This document shows, piece by piece, positions 40,562 through 48,325 of a stretch of DNA of 64,000 nucleotides (position 1 is the first letter of the stretch; each line of letters starts with the position of its first letter). The DNA is taken from assembly GCA_964619065.1 (NCBI GenBank), contig CAZUCC010000003.1, positions 1 to 64,000 on the forward strand. Direction: 5' to 3'. Position numbers and translations under genes: made by a program. Under the pieces are notes generated by a model. It did no database searches. It saw only the letters and a list, made by a program, of their open reading frames with translations, and was not told where the DNA came from. This stretch comes from JANXUC01 sp964619065. GTDB taxonomy: Bacteria > Acidobacteriota > Terriglobia > Terriglobales > Acidobacteriaceae.

Positions 40562-42214
40562 CTATTCGCAAAACAAAATTTGGTGATCGACGCACTCGGG
40601 ACGAACGTTTTCGAAAAGGCGAGAAGGCAGGTCGGCACCGAGGCGGCCTAAGAACTGCGCGGCGGCGAACTGGCGCTCTTGCGGAGTTTTGTTGGGAAAT
40701 AGCGAATTGCTGAGCCGGGCGGCGTGGCGCGAAAGAATTTCCGTACGGCGCACCTCTGCGCTGGCAGCACGCTGACGAAGTCGCGCGAGCTGGTAGCGAA
40801 TCTTGCGCCCGGCACGGTCCGAGGCATCGGTGAGCGTGGGATCGAGACGTTCCAGCGACGACCGGATACGTGTGAGCGAGTTGTCGAAGACTTGTTGCGC
40901 GGTGTCGAATTCAGCCTGGACCTCTGGTGGAAGCGTGCGGGCCGCGATCCGGCGGATCACCGCCTCCGGCCCGGCGTAGAGATCGGTGAGCGATAAACCA
41001 TAGCGATCCAGCAGGCTGGACTGTTTTGCTTCGACGATGGTCGCGGAAAAGCGCGGCAGGATTGGCGTCACGCGGCCTAAAAACTTTTCGTACAAAACGG
41101 CCGACTGCGCGAAATAGGCAACCTCGGCGGGGCCTCCGGCATAGGCGAGCGTGGGCAGGAGTGAATCCTGCAACACTGGACGCAGCAGAGCATTCGGGCT
41201 GAAGTCCCCGGGACTTGCGGCGATGCGTTGCAGCAGCGCTTCACGAGAAAGCTTTTCGCCGCCAATTTCGAAGTCGCTGCCATTGCCATTGGCGCGGGCG
41301 CGATGAATGGCAGTTCGCGCTCCTTTGTGAATCGCAAAAACGGCCGTTGAGGATGGCGTGACTTTCACTTGCTCGTGGTACCCGGCGCGAATAAGTTGCT
41401 GCCCACGTTGCAGCAGCGCGTCGTTGAGTTCGGCGGAGTGTTCGATGGCGTTGGAATAAATGGGACTGGCCATGGTGTGCAGACCGGAGTCATCGGGATC
41501 GAGCAGGATGACTCCGAGAGCACCGAAGACCTGCGCATAAAATCTGGCGAAGGCGCTGCCAAACGTTTCTCCCGGACGGTACGCGGCCCGCAACCATTCT
41601 GTGGCCTCACCTTCGCCAAGAAGCGTAGCGGTATGTTCCACAACAGGAAGTATCTCTTCGCCAAAACGAATTCCTCCGACGGGAGCGCCCGCGGCGCCTT
41701 GTGTGGGTGTGGCGATGCGCTCGACTTCCCCGTTTGCACCGGAGAAGAAGGCATGGTTAACCTCGGCTAGATCGTGATCTCCGGTTGCCAGCCAAAGAAT
41801 CGGGACACACGGAATGCCCTGGGCAGTGCCCTCTTCCGCCAGCTTGACCGCGCTGAGAACCTTGAAAATTGTAAATAGCGGCCCGCCGAAGAGGCCGACC
41901 TGCTGCCCGGTGACGGCAACAAAGGCTCCATTTTCGAATTTAGCGATGTTGGCGAGTGTCTTCTCTGAAGCTCCCCAGCCTTGGTTCTGGCGGGACAAAA
42001 CAGCGGCGATCTGTTGGCGACGATTGGGGTCGTAGGAAATTGTCTGGGATTGCTCAGTCAACCAATCTCTGGAGTGGGGCGGGCGCGGGTAAAAGCTGGA
42101 AACTTTGGGGAAATCGTAGAGGAAATCGGCAAAAAGCCGCGTGGTGTGCGGGATCTGGGTGAATGGCAGACACTGCGCCTTCACAGGCGATGCTCCGGAC
42201 AGGACTTCCGACAT
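40562..42214 (-). CDS. bshC: Putative cysteine ligase BshC (bacillithiol synthesis)
   Basis: BshC is thought to join cysteine to GlcN-malate, the last step of bacillithiol synthesis. The 550-residue protein has the family's length and blocks: VAVTGQQVGLFGGPLFTIFK (about 98-117), CVPILWLATGDHDLAEVNHA (about 136-155) and ALLRPVLQDSLLPTLAYAGG (about 335-354), plus the long coiled-coil C-terminal part (SLERLDPTLTDASDRAGRKI). bshA and bshB are not in the window. It starts with ATG at 42214; a weak AGGA lies upstream. Confidence 0.92.
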   Translation of the reverse strand: MSEVLSGASPVKAQCLPFTQIPHTTRLFADFLYDFPKVSSFYPRPPHSRDWLTEQSQTISYDPNRRQQIAAVLSRQNQGWGASEKTLANIAKFENGAFVAVTGQQVGLFGGPLFTIFKVLSAVKLAEEGTAQGIPCVPILWLATGDHDLAEVNHAFFSGANGEVERIATPTQGAAGAPVGGIRFGEEILPVVEHTATLLGEGEATEWLRAAYRPGETFGSAFARFYAQVFGALGVILLDPDDSGLHTMASPIYSNAIEHSAELNDALLQRGQQLIRAGYHEQVKVTPSSTAVFAIHKGARTAIHRARANGNGSDFEIGGEKLSREALLQRIAASPGDFSPNALLRPVLQDSLLPTLAYAGGPAEVAYFAQSAVLYEKFLGRVTPILPRFSATIVEAKQSSLLDRYGLSLTDLYAGPEAVIRRIAARTLPPEVQAEFDTAQQVFDNSLTRIRSSLERLDPTLTDASDRAGRKIRYQLARLRQRAASAEVRRTEILSRHAARLSNSLFPNKTPQERQFAAAQFLGRLGADLPSRLFENVRPECVDHQILFCE

Positions 42215-42346
42215 CGAAGGATGGCATTCACAGGAAACATTTTACCGTTTGATGAGATGAGCGGAGAGCACTGGAAGATGCAGAAGAAGGCTAGTACGAT
42301 CGGCCAACTCGCATTTCCACTCTTGGACGTCTGGAAAAAATAAAAG

Positions 42347-42371
42347 ACGGGCAAGAATGCCCCGCCCTACA
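42347..42371. repeat. Palindromic repeat family A, copy 4
   Basis: ACGGGCAAGAATGCCCCGCC followed by CTACA. The stem is GGGC / GCCC. It lies in the leader between divergent bshC and the propeller protein. Confidence 0.5.
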
Positions 42372-42501
42372 GGCCGCTTCCCGAGCGATAAGCCATATGG
42401 TCACGGCACGTCAGGCCCCATTGGCTGCATCCTCAACTGGATTCCTTGCTCGGCGCAGAGTACACTGATCCGCGCGTGTTTGTCGCCTGTCCCGTACCCC
42501 T

Positions 42502-44088
42502 ATGAAACCTTTGCACCGTTGTTTCCAGCGAGTCGTTCCAGCGCTCGCAGTTGTCATCCTGGCTTCGGGCATCGCGTCCGTCGCCCGTGCCCAGCAGCCA
42601 GATGCAATGGGATTGTTTGCAACGCACTCGGATGTTGGCGAAACACCGAAGAAAGGCTCCGCTACTTACGATGCTGCCACCAGCGAGTATCGGGTTACCG
42701 GAGGCGGAACGAATATGTGGGGCGCTGTGGACGCGTTCCATTTCATTTGGAAAAAGACTGCTGCGGATTTCAGCCTCACGGCGGACGTGCGCTTCATTGG
42801 AGCGGGGGCTGTGGAACACCGGAAAGCCGCTCTGGTCGTGCGTCAGAGTCTCGATGCAAACTCGGTATACGCCGATGTCGCGCTGCACGGCGACGGGCTC
42901 ACCGCGTTGCAATACCGGCCCGCTCCTGGCGCGGAAACCTCGGAGGTTCGGTCTCCAATCAAGGCTCCAGTCCGTATTCGTTTAGTACGGCACGGAGCTC
43001 AGTTGATGATGTACGCGGGCAAGCCTGGGGAAAACCTGACGGCCTCGGGTCCAGTGACTATCGATTTCAAGGGTGAGCTGTACATCGGTCTCGGCGTGTG
43101 TTCGCATGATGCCAATATTCTTGAAACCGCCGTATTCTCCAACGTAGCTTTGCAGGAACTTCCAGCGAGCGAGCCGGATCTGAACCCCACCAAGGTCCGC
43201 AGCAATATATCGGTATACGATCTGGACGCAAAGAGCGTTCACGTGGTGTATACCGCCGACAAACTTTGGGAAGCCCCGAACTGGTCTCCGGATGGCAAGT
43301 ATCTGATGGCGAACTCCGGGGGAGTGCTTTACCGTCTTTCACCGGACGGAAAAGCGTCACCCGAGAAAGTCGGTCTTGAGCCAGGGTATGAAGCGAACAA
43401 CGACCACGGTCTCTCGCCGGATGGCAAACTCCTGGCATTTTCAGCGCGGCACGGAGGAGCGAAAGGATCGCAGGTGTTTGTGGCCGATTCTGGCGGGGCG
43501 AAACCTCGCCTCATTACTCCAGGTATGCCGAGCTATTTTCACGGCTGGTCGCCGGACGGGCGCTGGCTGGCGTTTGTCGGTGAGCGCGAGGGAAACTTCG
43601 ATATTTACCGGATTCCTGTGAGTGGCGGAAATGAGGAACGCCTCACGACGAGCCCCGGCTTCGATGATGGGCCTGATTATTCCGCAGATGGAAAATGGAT
43701 TTACGTCAATTCCAACCGTTCCGGAGGCTGGGACATTTGGCGTTTCCCCGCCAGCGGGGCTGGGCCGGACGATGCTCAGGCTGAGCGCATCACCAATGAC
43801 GCCCAGGAAGACTGGTTCCCGCATCCTTCTCCCGATGGCAAGTGGATCGCCATGCTTTCGTTTCCTCCGGGAACACCGGGGCACGATACAAGGACCAGCG
43901 TGCATCTTCGCTTGATGGAGGCGACGCAAGCAGCGGTAACCGTCAAAGCAGGGGCGGCACCCGCGGATTGGACCGACTCGATTCAGATACTGACGCAGTT
44001 TTTCGGCGGTCAAGGCACGATCAATGTAAATTCGTGGTCTCCGGATTCGAAGAAGTTCGCTTTTGTGAGTTACGAAGTGCTACCCTAG
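42502..44088 (+). CDS. Secreted TolB-like beta-propeller protein with concanavalin-like domain
   Basis: The 528-residue protein has a signal peptide (about 1-32). The first domain (about 40-220, WGAVDAFHFIWKKTAADFSL and KAALVVRQSLDANSVYADVA) resembles the DUF1349/concanavalin-like fold. The second half (about 240-460) has tandem WD40-like/TolB blades with the motif SPDGKWLAF (six or more copies). It may bind or process a sugar polymer outside the cytoplasm; no catalytic residues are seen. It precedes two sugar-related genes on the same strand and the next one opposite. No clear ribosome-binding site. Confidence 0.8.
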   Translation: MKPLHRCFQRVVPALAVVILASGIASVARAQQPDAMGLFATHSDVGETPKKGSATYDAATSEYRVTGGGTNMWGAVDAFHFIWKKTAADFSLTADVRFIGAGAVEHRKAALVVRQSLDANSVYADVALHGDGLTALQYRPAPGAETSEVRSPIKAPVRIRLVRHGAQLMMYAGKPGENLTASGPVTIDFKGELYIGLGVCSHDANILETAVFSNVALQELPASEPDLNPTKVRSNISVYDLDAKSVHVVYTADKLWEAPNWSPDGKYLMANSGGVLYRLSPDGKASPEKVGLEPGYEANNDHGLSPDGKLLAFSARHGGAKGSQVFVADSGGAKPRLITPGMPSYFHGWSPDGRWLAFVGEREGNFDIYRIPVSGGNEERLTTSPGFDDGPDYSADGKWIYVNSNRSGGWDIWRFPASGAGPDDAQAERITNDAQEDWFPHPSPDGKWIAMLSFPPGTPGHDTRTSVHLRLMEATQAAVTVKAGAAPADWTDSIQILTQFFGGQGTINVNSWSPDSKKFAFVSYEVLP

Positions 44089-44136
44089 GACGTTTTGGGG
44101 ACGCCCTATTGAGTACGTTTCCTCAAAAGAAGATCG

Positions 44137-44161
44137 TGTAGGGCGGGCATTCTTACCCGCC
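44137..44161. repeat. Palindromic repeat family A, copy 5 (opposite orientation)
   Basis: GTGTAGGGCGGGCATTCTTA then CCCGCC. This is the reverse complement of the orientation seen at 1720 and 40496. It lies between two same-strand genes. Confidence 0.55.
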
Positions 44162-44242
44162 GCCGCTTTTCTCCCATCGATTTTCTGAAGAGCACAACTT
44201 TCAAGCATTTATACGAGATCTTAGAAGACGAGGACATTTCGA

Positions 44243-45127
44243 ATGAATCGACGGGAATTTCTAGCTTCTTCGATGGCGGTGCTGGGTACCGCTGCGGCGA
44301 CGAGTTGGACACAAGCAATTGGGGCGGAGACGAAAAAACGCCCCCTCGGGGTGCAACTGTATACCGTCCGCGATCAGGCGGAAAAAGATCTGCCGGGCGT
44401 TCTTGCTGCCCTTCGCAAGATCGGCTATGAAGAAGTCGAAACTTACTGGAATGTCTATACGCACCCGGCGGCCGAACTGAAGCGCATGATCAACGACCAC
44501 GGGCTGCGGATTCCCAGTGGCCACTTCAATTACGACGGGCTCGAGGGAAAGCTGGACTATGCCGCCGCCCTCGGCCTCGAGTACATGATTTGTCCAATGC
44601 TGCCGAAGCAAATGTGGGGATCGCTCGACGGCTTTAAGAAAGCAGCGGACCAGTTGAACGTGTGGGGAGAACAGGCGAAGAAGAGAGGCATGCGCCTTGG
44701 GTTCCATAATCATAACTATGAATTCCTCGACTTGTCTAAGGCGTCCAAGGGTAATAGCGCCGGTGGCAGTACCATCGGCTTCGACACGCTCATGTCGCGC
44801 ACGGATCCCAACTTGGTGTGCTGGGAAATGGATTGCTACTGGATCACGCAAGCCGGTCGCGATCCGCTCGAGATGTTCAAGACGCTGGGCAATCGCATTG
44901 AGATGTTGCACTTGAAGGATAGGAAGCCCGGGTTCCCACCTTCACAGAAAATGGGTAAGGCGGCGGAACATTTCACGCCAGCGGGAACGGGCACCATCGA
45001 CTGGAAGAGCATCCTGGCGGCCGCGCAGTCGAATGGCGTGCGGCACATGTTTATGGAGCAGGATTCTGGAGGTGTGCCGCTGGAAAACGCGGCCATTGCC
45101 TATAAGAACTTGGAGGCGATGCTTTAA
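44243..45127 (+). CDS. Tat-exported sugar phosphate isomerase/epimerase (xylose isomerase-like barrel)
   Basis: The 294-residue protein has a Tat signal (MNRREFLASSMAVLGTAAAT). The AP endonuclease 2 / xylose isomerase-like TIM barrel follows: GVQLYTVRDQAEKDLPGVLA, RLGFHNHNYEF (about 151-161), MDCYWITQAG and MLHLKDRKPG (metal-site His/Asp/Glu). Members are isomerases or epimerases of sugars such as inosose. Gfo/Idh oxidoreductases are its usual partners, and one lies next to it in opposite orientation. Confidence 0.88.
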   Translation: MNRREFLASSMAVLGTAAATSWTQAIGAETKKRPLGVQLYTVRDQAEKDLPGVLAALRKIGYEEVETYWNVYTHPAAELKRMINDHGLRIPSGHFNYDGLEGKLDYAAALGLEYMICPMLPKQMWGSLDGFKKAADQLNVWGEQAKKRGMRLGFHNHNYEFLDLSKASKGNSAGGSTIGFDTLMSRTDPNLVCWEMDCYWITQAGRDPLEMFKTLGNRIEMLHLKDRKPGFPPSQKMGKAAEHFTPAGTGTIDWKSILAAAQSNGVRHMFMEQDSGGVPLENAAIAYKNLEAML

Positions 45128-45171
45128 ATACCCTCGGATTCAGCCGGATTCGTGAGGTATTTTCTAGAGTG

Positions 45172-45201
45172 CAGGGGTCCTTCGCTTCGCTCAGGATGAC
45201 A
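45172..45201. repeat. Dispersed repeat family C, best copy
   Basis: GGGGTCCTTCGCTTCGCTCA then GGATGACAA. Copies with differing middle parts lie at 15348, 21505 and 21652. It sits between two convergent genes. Confidence 0.55.
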
Positions 45202-45207
45202 ATCTTT

Positions 45208-45241
45208 TCCTAATCGTAATCAATTCCTAAGCGTAATCAAT
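45208..45241. repeat. 17-bp tandem duplication at a gene end
   Basis: Two adjacent 17-bp units, TCCTAATCGTAATCAAT (45208-45224) and TCCTAAGCGTAATCAAT (45225-45241), differ at one base. The second unit includes the last codons and stop of the Gfo/Idh gene. Confidence 0.8.
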
Positions 45242-46363
45242 GACGCGGTGTTCACGACTGCTCTGTTGCGCCAAGTCGAGAACGCGCATCACGCGCAGCG
45301 CGGCTTGCGGGGTCACCGCGAGTGCGGCCTTCCCTAAAATTGCATCGCGTACGTTTTCGTAATAGCCGCGGTAGTCTCCGCATTCGGTGGGGATTTTGCG
45401 CTCTTCGCCGGCCTGAGCGGGAACTCCGCGGTCGTTGGGAGAACCTGCGATGCCGATCGTGAGTTTCCCCCAAGCTTCCTGAGGCTCTTGCCCCCATGTA
45501 TTGGCGCCGGGTTTGCCTTCAGGGATTGGCTGGCCGGGGATCAGTCCCCGCTTCAACGCGTCCTCCTGTGGATCGAGCCCGTACTTTACATACGACCCTC
45601 GGGTTCCATGCACCACAAAATGCGGTCCAGGATGCGCCGCCAGCACGGTAGCGCGGAGATGGGCGCGCATGGCTGGATAGTGCAGCGTGATGTCGAATGC
45701 ATCGTCGACCAACGCACTGTCGCGCTCCAGGCGCACATCAGCACTGACGGCAGCGGGGGATCCAAACAGTACGAGCGCTTGATCGATGAGGTGCGGGCCG
45801 AGATCAAAGAGCACACCGGCTCCTGGGCCGGGCTGCTCCCGCCACGCTCCAGGACGAAGTTGGGGGCGGAAGCGATCGAAATGCGATTCATAACTCACCA
45901 CCCGACCGAGTTCGTTGGAGGCAATCAATTCTTGCAGGGTCTTGAAATCGCCATCCCAGCGGCGGTTCTGATAGACGGAGAGCACGCGCCCCTGCTCCTC
46001 GGCGAGACGGGCCAGTTCGGCGGCTTCGGCATACGTGGGAGCGAAGGGCTTGTCCATCACAACATCGCGGCCTGCCAGCAGGCATTCCTTACCCAGAGGA
46101 AAATGGGAATCGTTCGGCGTGGCGATGACCACAAGCGAGATCGAAGGCAGCGCAAGAAGCTCCTGCGGAGTGCGCACGACCGTGACACCGGGATAGGCCT
46201 GTGCGGCCTCGTTCCCTGTTCGCTGCAAGATCGCGGCGAGTCGTAGACCCTCGACCGCGTGAATGATGGGAGCGTGGAAAGTGCGTCCAGCAAAACCGAA
46301 ACCGATGAGACCAACATCAATTGGAGGTGCAGGCAAGTGTGGTTCTCCGTGGCGACTGTCCAT
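45227..46363 (-). CDS. Gfo/Idh/MocA-family oxidoreductase
   Basis: A 378-residue NAD(P)-dependent oxidoreductase. The N-terminal Rossmann fold shows DVGLIGFGFAGRTFHAPIIH (about 16-35) and VVMDKPFAPTYAEAAEL (about 95-111), the family's EKP-like motif (here DKP). The C-terminal alpha/beta domain includes GVLFDLGPHLIDQALVLFG, which carries the catalytic-site Asp/His. It probably oxidises a sugar, inositol or a sugar acid, in line with the neighbouring isomerase. Its 3' end is duplicated (17-bp tandem). Confidence 0.9.
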   Translation of the reverse strand: MDSRHGEPHLPAPPIDVGLIGFGFAGRTFHAPIIHAVEGLRLAAILQRTGNEAAQAYPGVTVVRTPQELLALPSISLVVIATPNDSHFPLGKECLLAGRDVVMDKPFAPTYAEAAELARLAEEQGRVLSVYQNRRWDGDFKTLQELIASNELGRVVSYESHFDRFRPQLRPGAWREQPGPGAGVLFDLGPHLIDQALVLFGSPAAVSADVRLERDSALVDDAFDITLHYPAMRAHLRATVLAAHPGPHFVVHGTRGSYVKYGLDPQEDALKRGLIPGQPIPEGKPGANTWGQEPQEAWGKLTIGIAGSPNDRGVPAQAGEERKIPTECGDYRGYYENVRDAILGKAALAVTPQAALRVMRVLDLAQQSSREHRVIDYA

Positions 46364-46416
46364 AGTAATACGCGCGTGGAGAGTGTGGGGATCCGATGAG
46401 ATGGAGACTTTCAGCC

Positions 46417-46454
46417 AGCAAAAATAAACAGGGACGGAGGAATCTCCGTCCCTG
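46417..46454 (-). terminator. Rho-independent terminator
   Basis: CAGGGACGGAG (46429-46439) and CTCCGTCCCTG (46444-46454) form a perfect 11-bp stem with a GAAT loop; on the reverse strand it is followed by TGTTTATTTTTG. It ends the lipoprotein transcript. Confidence 0.88.
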
Positions 46455-46498
46455 TCATGCCGCGAATCTTTCGAGATCGCGGCGGATATTGTGCGCGA

Positions 46499-47002
46499 CT
46501 ACGAAGGCCCGCAAGCGCCGTTTGGATCAGTGCCGGCTGACGAAGCAATGGCAACATATAAGGGTTGTGAAGTAATTCCTTGGAAAGTGACAGTGATTTT
46601 GTACGATCCAGCCAGGAACCAGCTTGGCGCAGTTGGGTCACTCGACAAGTCCTCCCAGGAACAAACGAAGGGCTCCACGGCTGTGACCAGGCCCGTCGGA
46701 CTGAACTGTACTGTCTGTGGAGGGTTCGGCAGAGGGACACCGAGGTCATCCGTACCGACCGGCGTCACCGTGTACGTCACCACGTTGGTGAGATCATGCG
46801 TTTTCGTGCTGCTGTAGTTCCCAGTGGCCTTGAGCTGGAGCGTTCCGCCCTCACCCTGCAAATTGATGAATCCCCCCGAAACGGAGGTTCCGTTGGACGA
46901 GAGGGTGATGGACTGCAGGTGGTTGGTTTCTCCACAACCGAGAAGGCCGAGCAGTGAGAGTGCGCTGGCGAGCGCTGCCATGAGCTTTGTGCGTGTAATC
47001 AC
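46499..47002 (-). CDS. Lipoprotein with Ig-like (Big) fold
   Basis: The 167-residue protein has a lipoprotein signal (ALASALSLLGLLGCGETN, with the lipobox LGLLGC at about residue 23). A beta-rich domain follows (GGTLQLKATGNYSSTKTHDL and PSWFLAGSYKITVTFQGITS), like bacterial Ig-like domain 2. Surface-anchored and probably structural; no partner suggests a function. It is monocistronic with its own terminator. Confidence 0.75.
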   Translation of the reverse strand: MITRTKLMAALASALSLLGLLGCGETNHLQSITLSSNGTSVSGGFINLQGEGGTLQLKATGNYSSTKTHDLTNVVTYTVTPVGTDDLGVPLPNPPQTVQFSPTGLVTAVEPFVCSWEDLSSDPTAPSWFLAGSYKITVTFQGITSQPLYVAIASSAGTDPNGACGPS

Positions 47003-47154
47003 TGAATTCCTCCGGAGCGATGTTGCATCCGTTTCGTTTTGAAGAATCGCAGGACTGGTGGCGGGGAGGCAAGGAATATTGAGGTTACTGGCGCACGATG
47101 GTCATGGTACGAAAGTCATAGCCCCGGAAGTTTCCTGAAGTGGGACACACGTTT

Positions 47155-47205
47155 TGGAGCCGAGCTCCGCTTGGCAAGCCTCGGCGCCGCTCCCTACGCG
47201 GTCTG
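47155..47205. repeat. Repeat family B-related sequence before ssrA
   Basis: GGAGCCGAGCTCCGCTTGGC, then AAGCCTCGGCGCCGCTCCCT and ACGCGG. It resembles family B (GCTCCGCT..GGC....GCGCC...CCCTACG). It lies 75 bp before the tmRNA gene. Confidence 0.35.
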
Positions 47206-47227
47206 CGGACTGTCGAGTTTGGTCACG

Positions 47228-47256
47228 TTGACTGGAGCGCAGAATCCGCCGACAAT
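47228..47256 (+). promoter_or_regulatory. Probable sigma-70 promoter of ssrA
   Basis: TTGACT (47228-47233), a 17-bp spacer, and GACAAT (47251-47256). The mature tmRNA begins 24 bp after the -10 box, leaving room for a short leader removed by RNase P. Confidence 0.7.
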
Positions 47257-47279
47257 AGAGATAGTTCTTGCGACCGTGT

Positions 47280-47648
47280 GGGGGCGTCCCGGCTTCGACG
47301 GGGATGCTTGCGGTCAAGAGGCATGCCGGGGTGCACACACCCGCAATCGAGTGCAAAATGATAATTGCCAATCAAGAACTGGCATACGCTGCTTAATTAA
47401 TTAAGTAGCCGTTCTCCGCAACTTCGCCCGTGGGCTGCGAGAGAACGTCACACAGCGGGCTGGCCTGCCGGGCTACGTCTGGGCCGGGTGGGCGAGATCC
47501 TCAGGCTAGCGGAACTGGTTTCTTGTCGATTCTGAGCCAGGGCCGCGAACGTTTCCGGTGAAGGCCGGAAGCTTGAATCCGACTAAGCATGTAGTCTCTT
47601 GGCTAGTAGCATTTTCGGACGCGGGTTCGACTCCCGCCGCCTCCACCA
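47280..47648 (+). ncRNA. ssrA: Transfer-messenger RNA (tmRNA)
   Basis: tmRNA rescues stalled ribosomes with SmpB and tags the unfinished protein for proteolysis. The 5' end GGGGGCGTCCCGGCTTCGAC (47280-47299) is the conserved tmRNA start; GGGGGCG pairs with CGCCTCC near the 3' end to form the acceptor stem, followed by A and the encoded CCA (47646-47648). The T-arm reads GCGGGTTCGACTCCCGC. The tag reading frame very likely starts at GCC 47367 and codes for ANQELAYAA, followed by TAA at 47394-47396. Total 369 nt, normal for a one-piece tmRNA. Its last 28 bases form the left end of an island's direct repeat. Confidence 0.97.
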
Positions 47649-47651
47649 TTT
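47621..47651 (+). repeat. attL: 31-bp direct repeat at the ssrA 3' end
   Basis: GCGGGTTCGACTCCCGCCGC followed by CTCCACCATTT. This covers the tmRNA T-arm, acceptor strand and CCA plus three bases. An identical copy lies at 53099-53129. The sequences differ on both sides, so the match is exactly 31 bp. Confidence 0.85.
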
Positions 47652-47664
47652 CACACTTTACAAA

Positions 47665-48226
47665 TCAAGCAGTTGCCGCTACATTTCGCCGCAAAACACC
47701 GCAAAACTCTGCGGTTTCAGCCCTTCGGCGTTCGAACAGGGCTGCCAAACGGTTCACGGCATCTCTTTGATCACCACTAATCGTGTGGGTGTATCGAAGT
47801 GTTGTCTCGATCTTGGCGTGACCGAGATTTTCTTTCACCGTCACAATTGACGCACCCGCCTGAAGCTGTGCGGTTGCGCATCCTTTCCACTTCAACGATG
47901 GTGCATTCTCGATCAGCAAGAGCGATTCGTCAGTTGTATATGACCACACCTGATCGTGAACCTCGTCAGGGGGCAACGTCACATCCGCATACTCAAACGT
48001 TTTCACCTGATAGTTCCACGCGCGTGCTCTCTGCAACATTGACCGTAGAGTTCCGAGCACATTCAGGATTGTTTTCCGAGAGAGGCTGTTCCGCATCGCT
48101 GAGCAATCGATCTCCTGTTTTTCAGCAAGCCGATTACAAACAATGGCTTGTCTTCCAGGTAGCCCATAGTCCAGGCACACCCAGTCACACAGCTCCGAAG
48201 AGCGGTGAATACGTAGAAAGCTTCAT
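47665..48226 (-). pseudogene. Decayed tyrosine-family site-specific integrase
   Basis: The readable part (about 171 codons, ending at 48180) keeps pieces of a phage-type integrase. SRKTILNVLGTLRSMLQRAR is core-binding-domain-like. Much of the catalytic domain seems deleted after LLLIENAPSLKW, so the Arg-I/Lys/His-x-x-Arg residues are missing. The C-terminal box ASIVTVKENLGHAKIETT, followed by LRYTH with the Tyr nucleophile, is intact. Upstream, an ATG at 48226 with AGGAGG opens a different frame that stops after 13 codons, so the start region is also broken. It lies 17 bp from ssrA, the normal place for an integrase using this gene as attB. Confidence 0.8.
47687..47707 (+). repeat. Possible integrase arm-type repeats, left end
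   Basis: Two near-direct repeats, CGCCGCAAAAC (47687-47697) and CACCGCAAAAC (47697-47707). Three similar units lie near the other island end at 52992-53022. They could be integrase arm sites; they also overlap the integrase 3' end, so they may instead reflect its coding sequence. Confidence 0.4.
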
Positions 48227-48325
48227 GACGTACCTCCTGAAAGATGAGATTTCGTACTTTGTGCCGAATTGACTGTCGAACACCACAGCCCCAGCCCTAG
48301 GAAATCGAGAACTGGGACGCACCGA

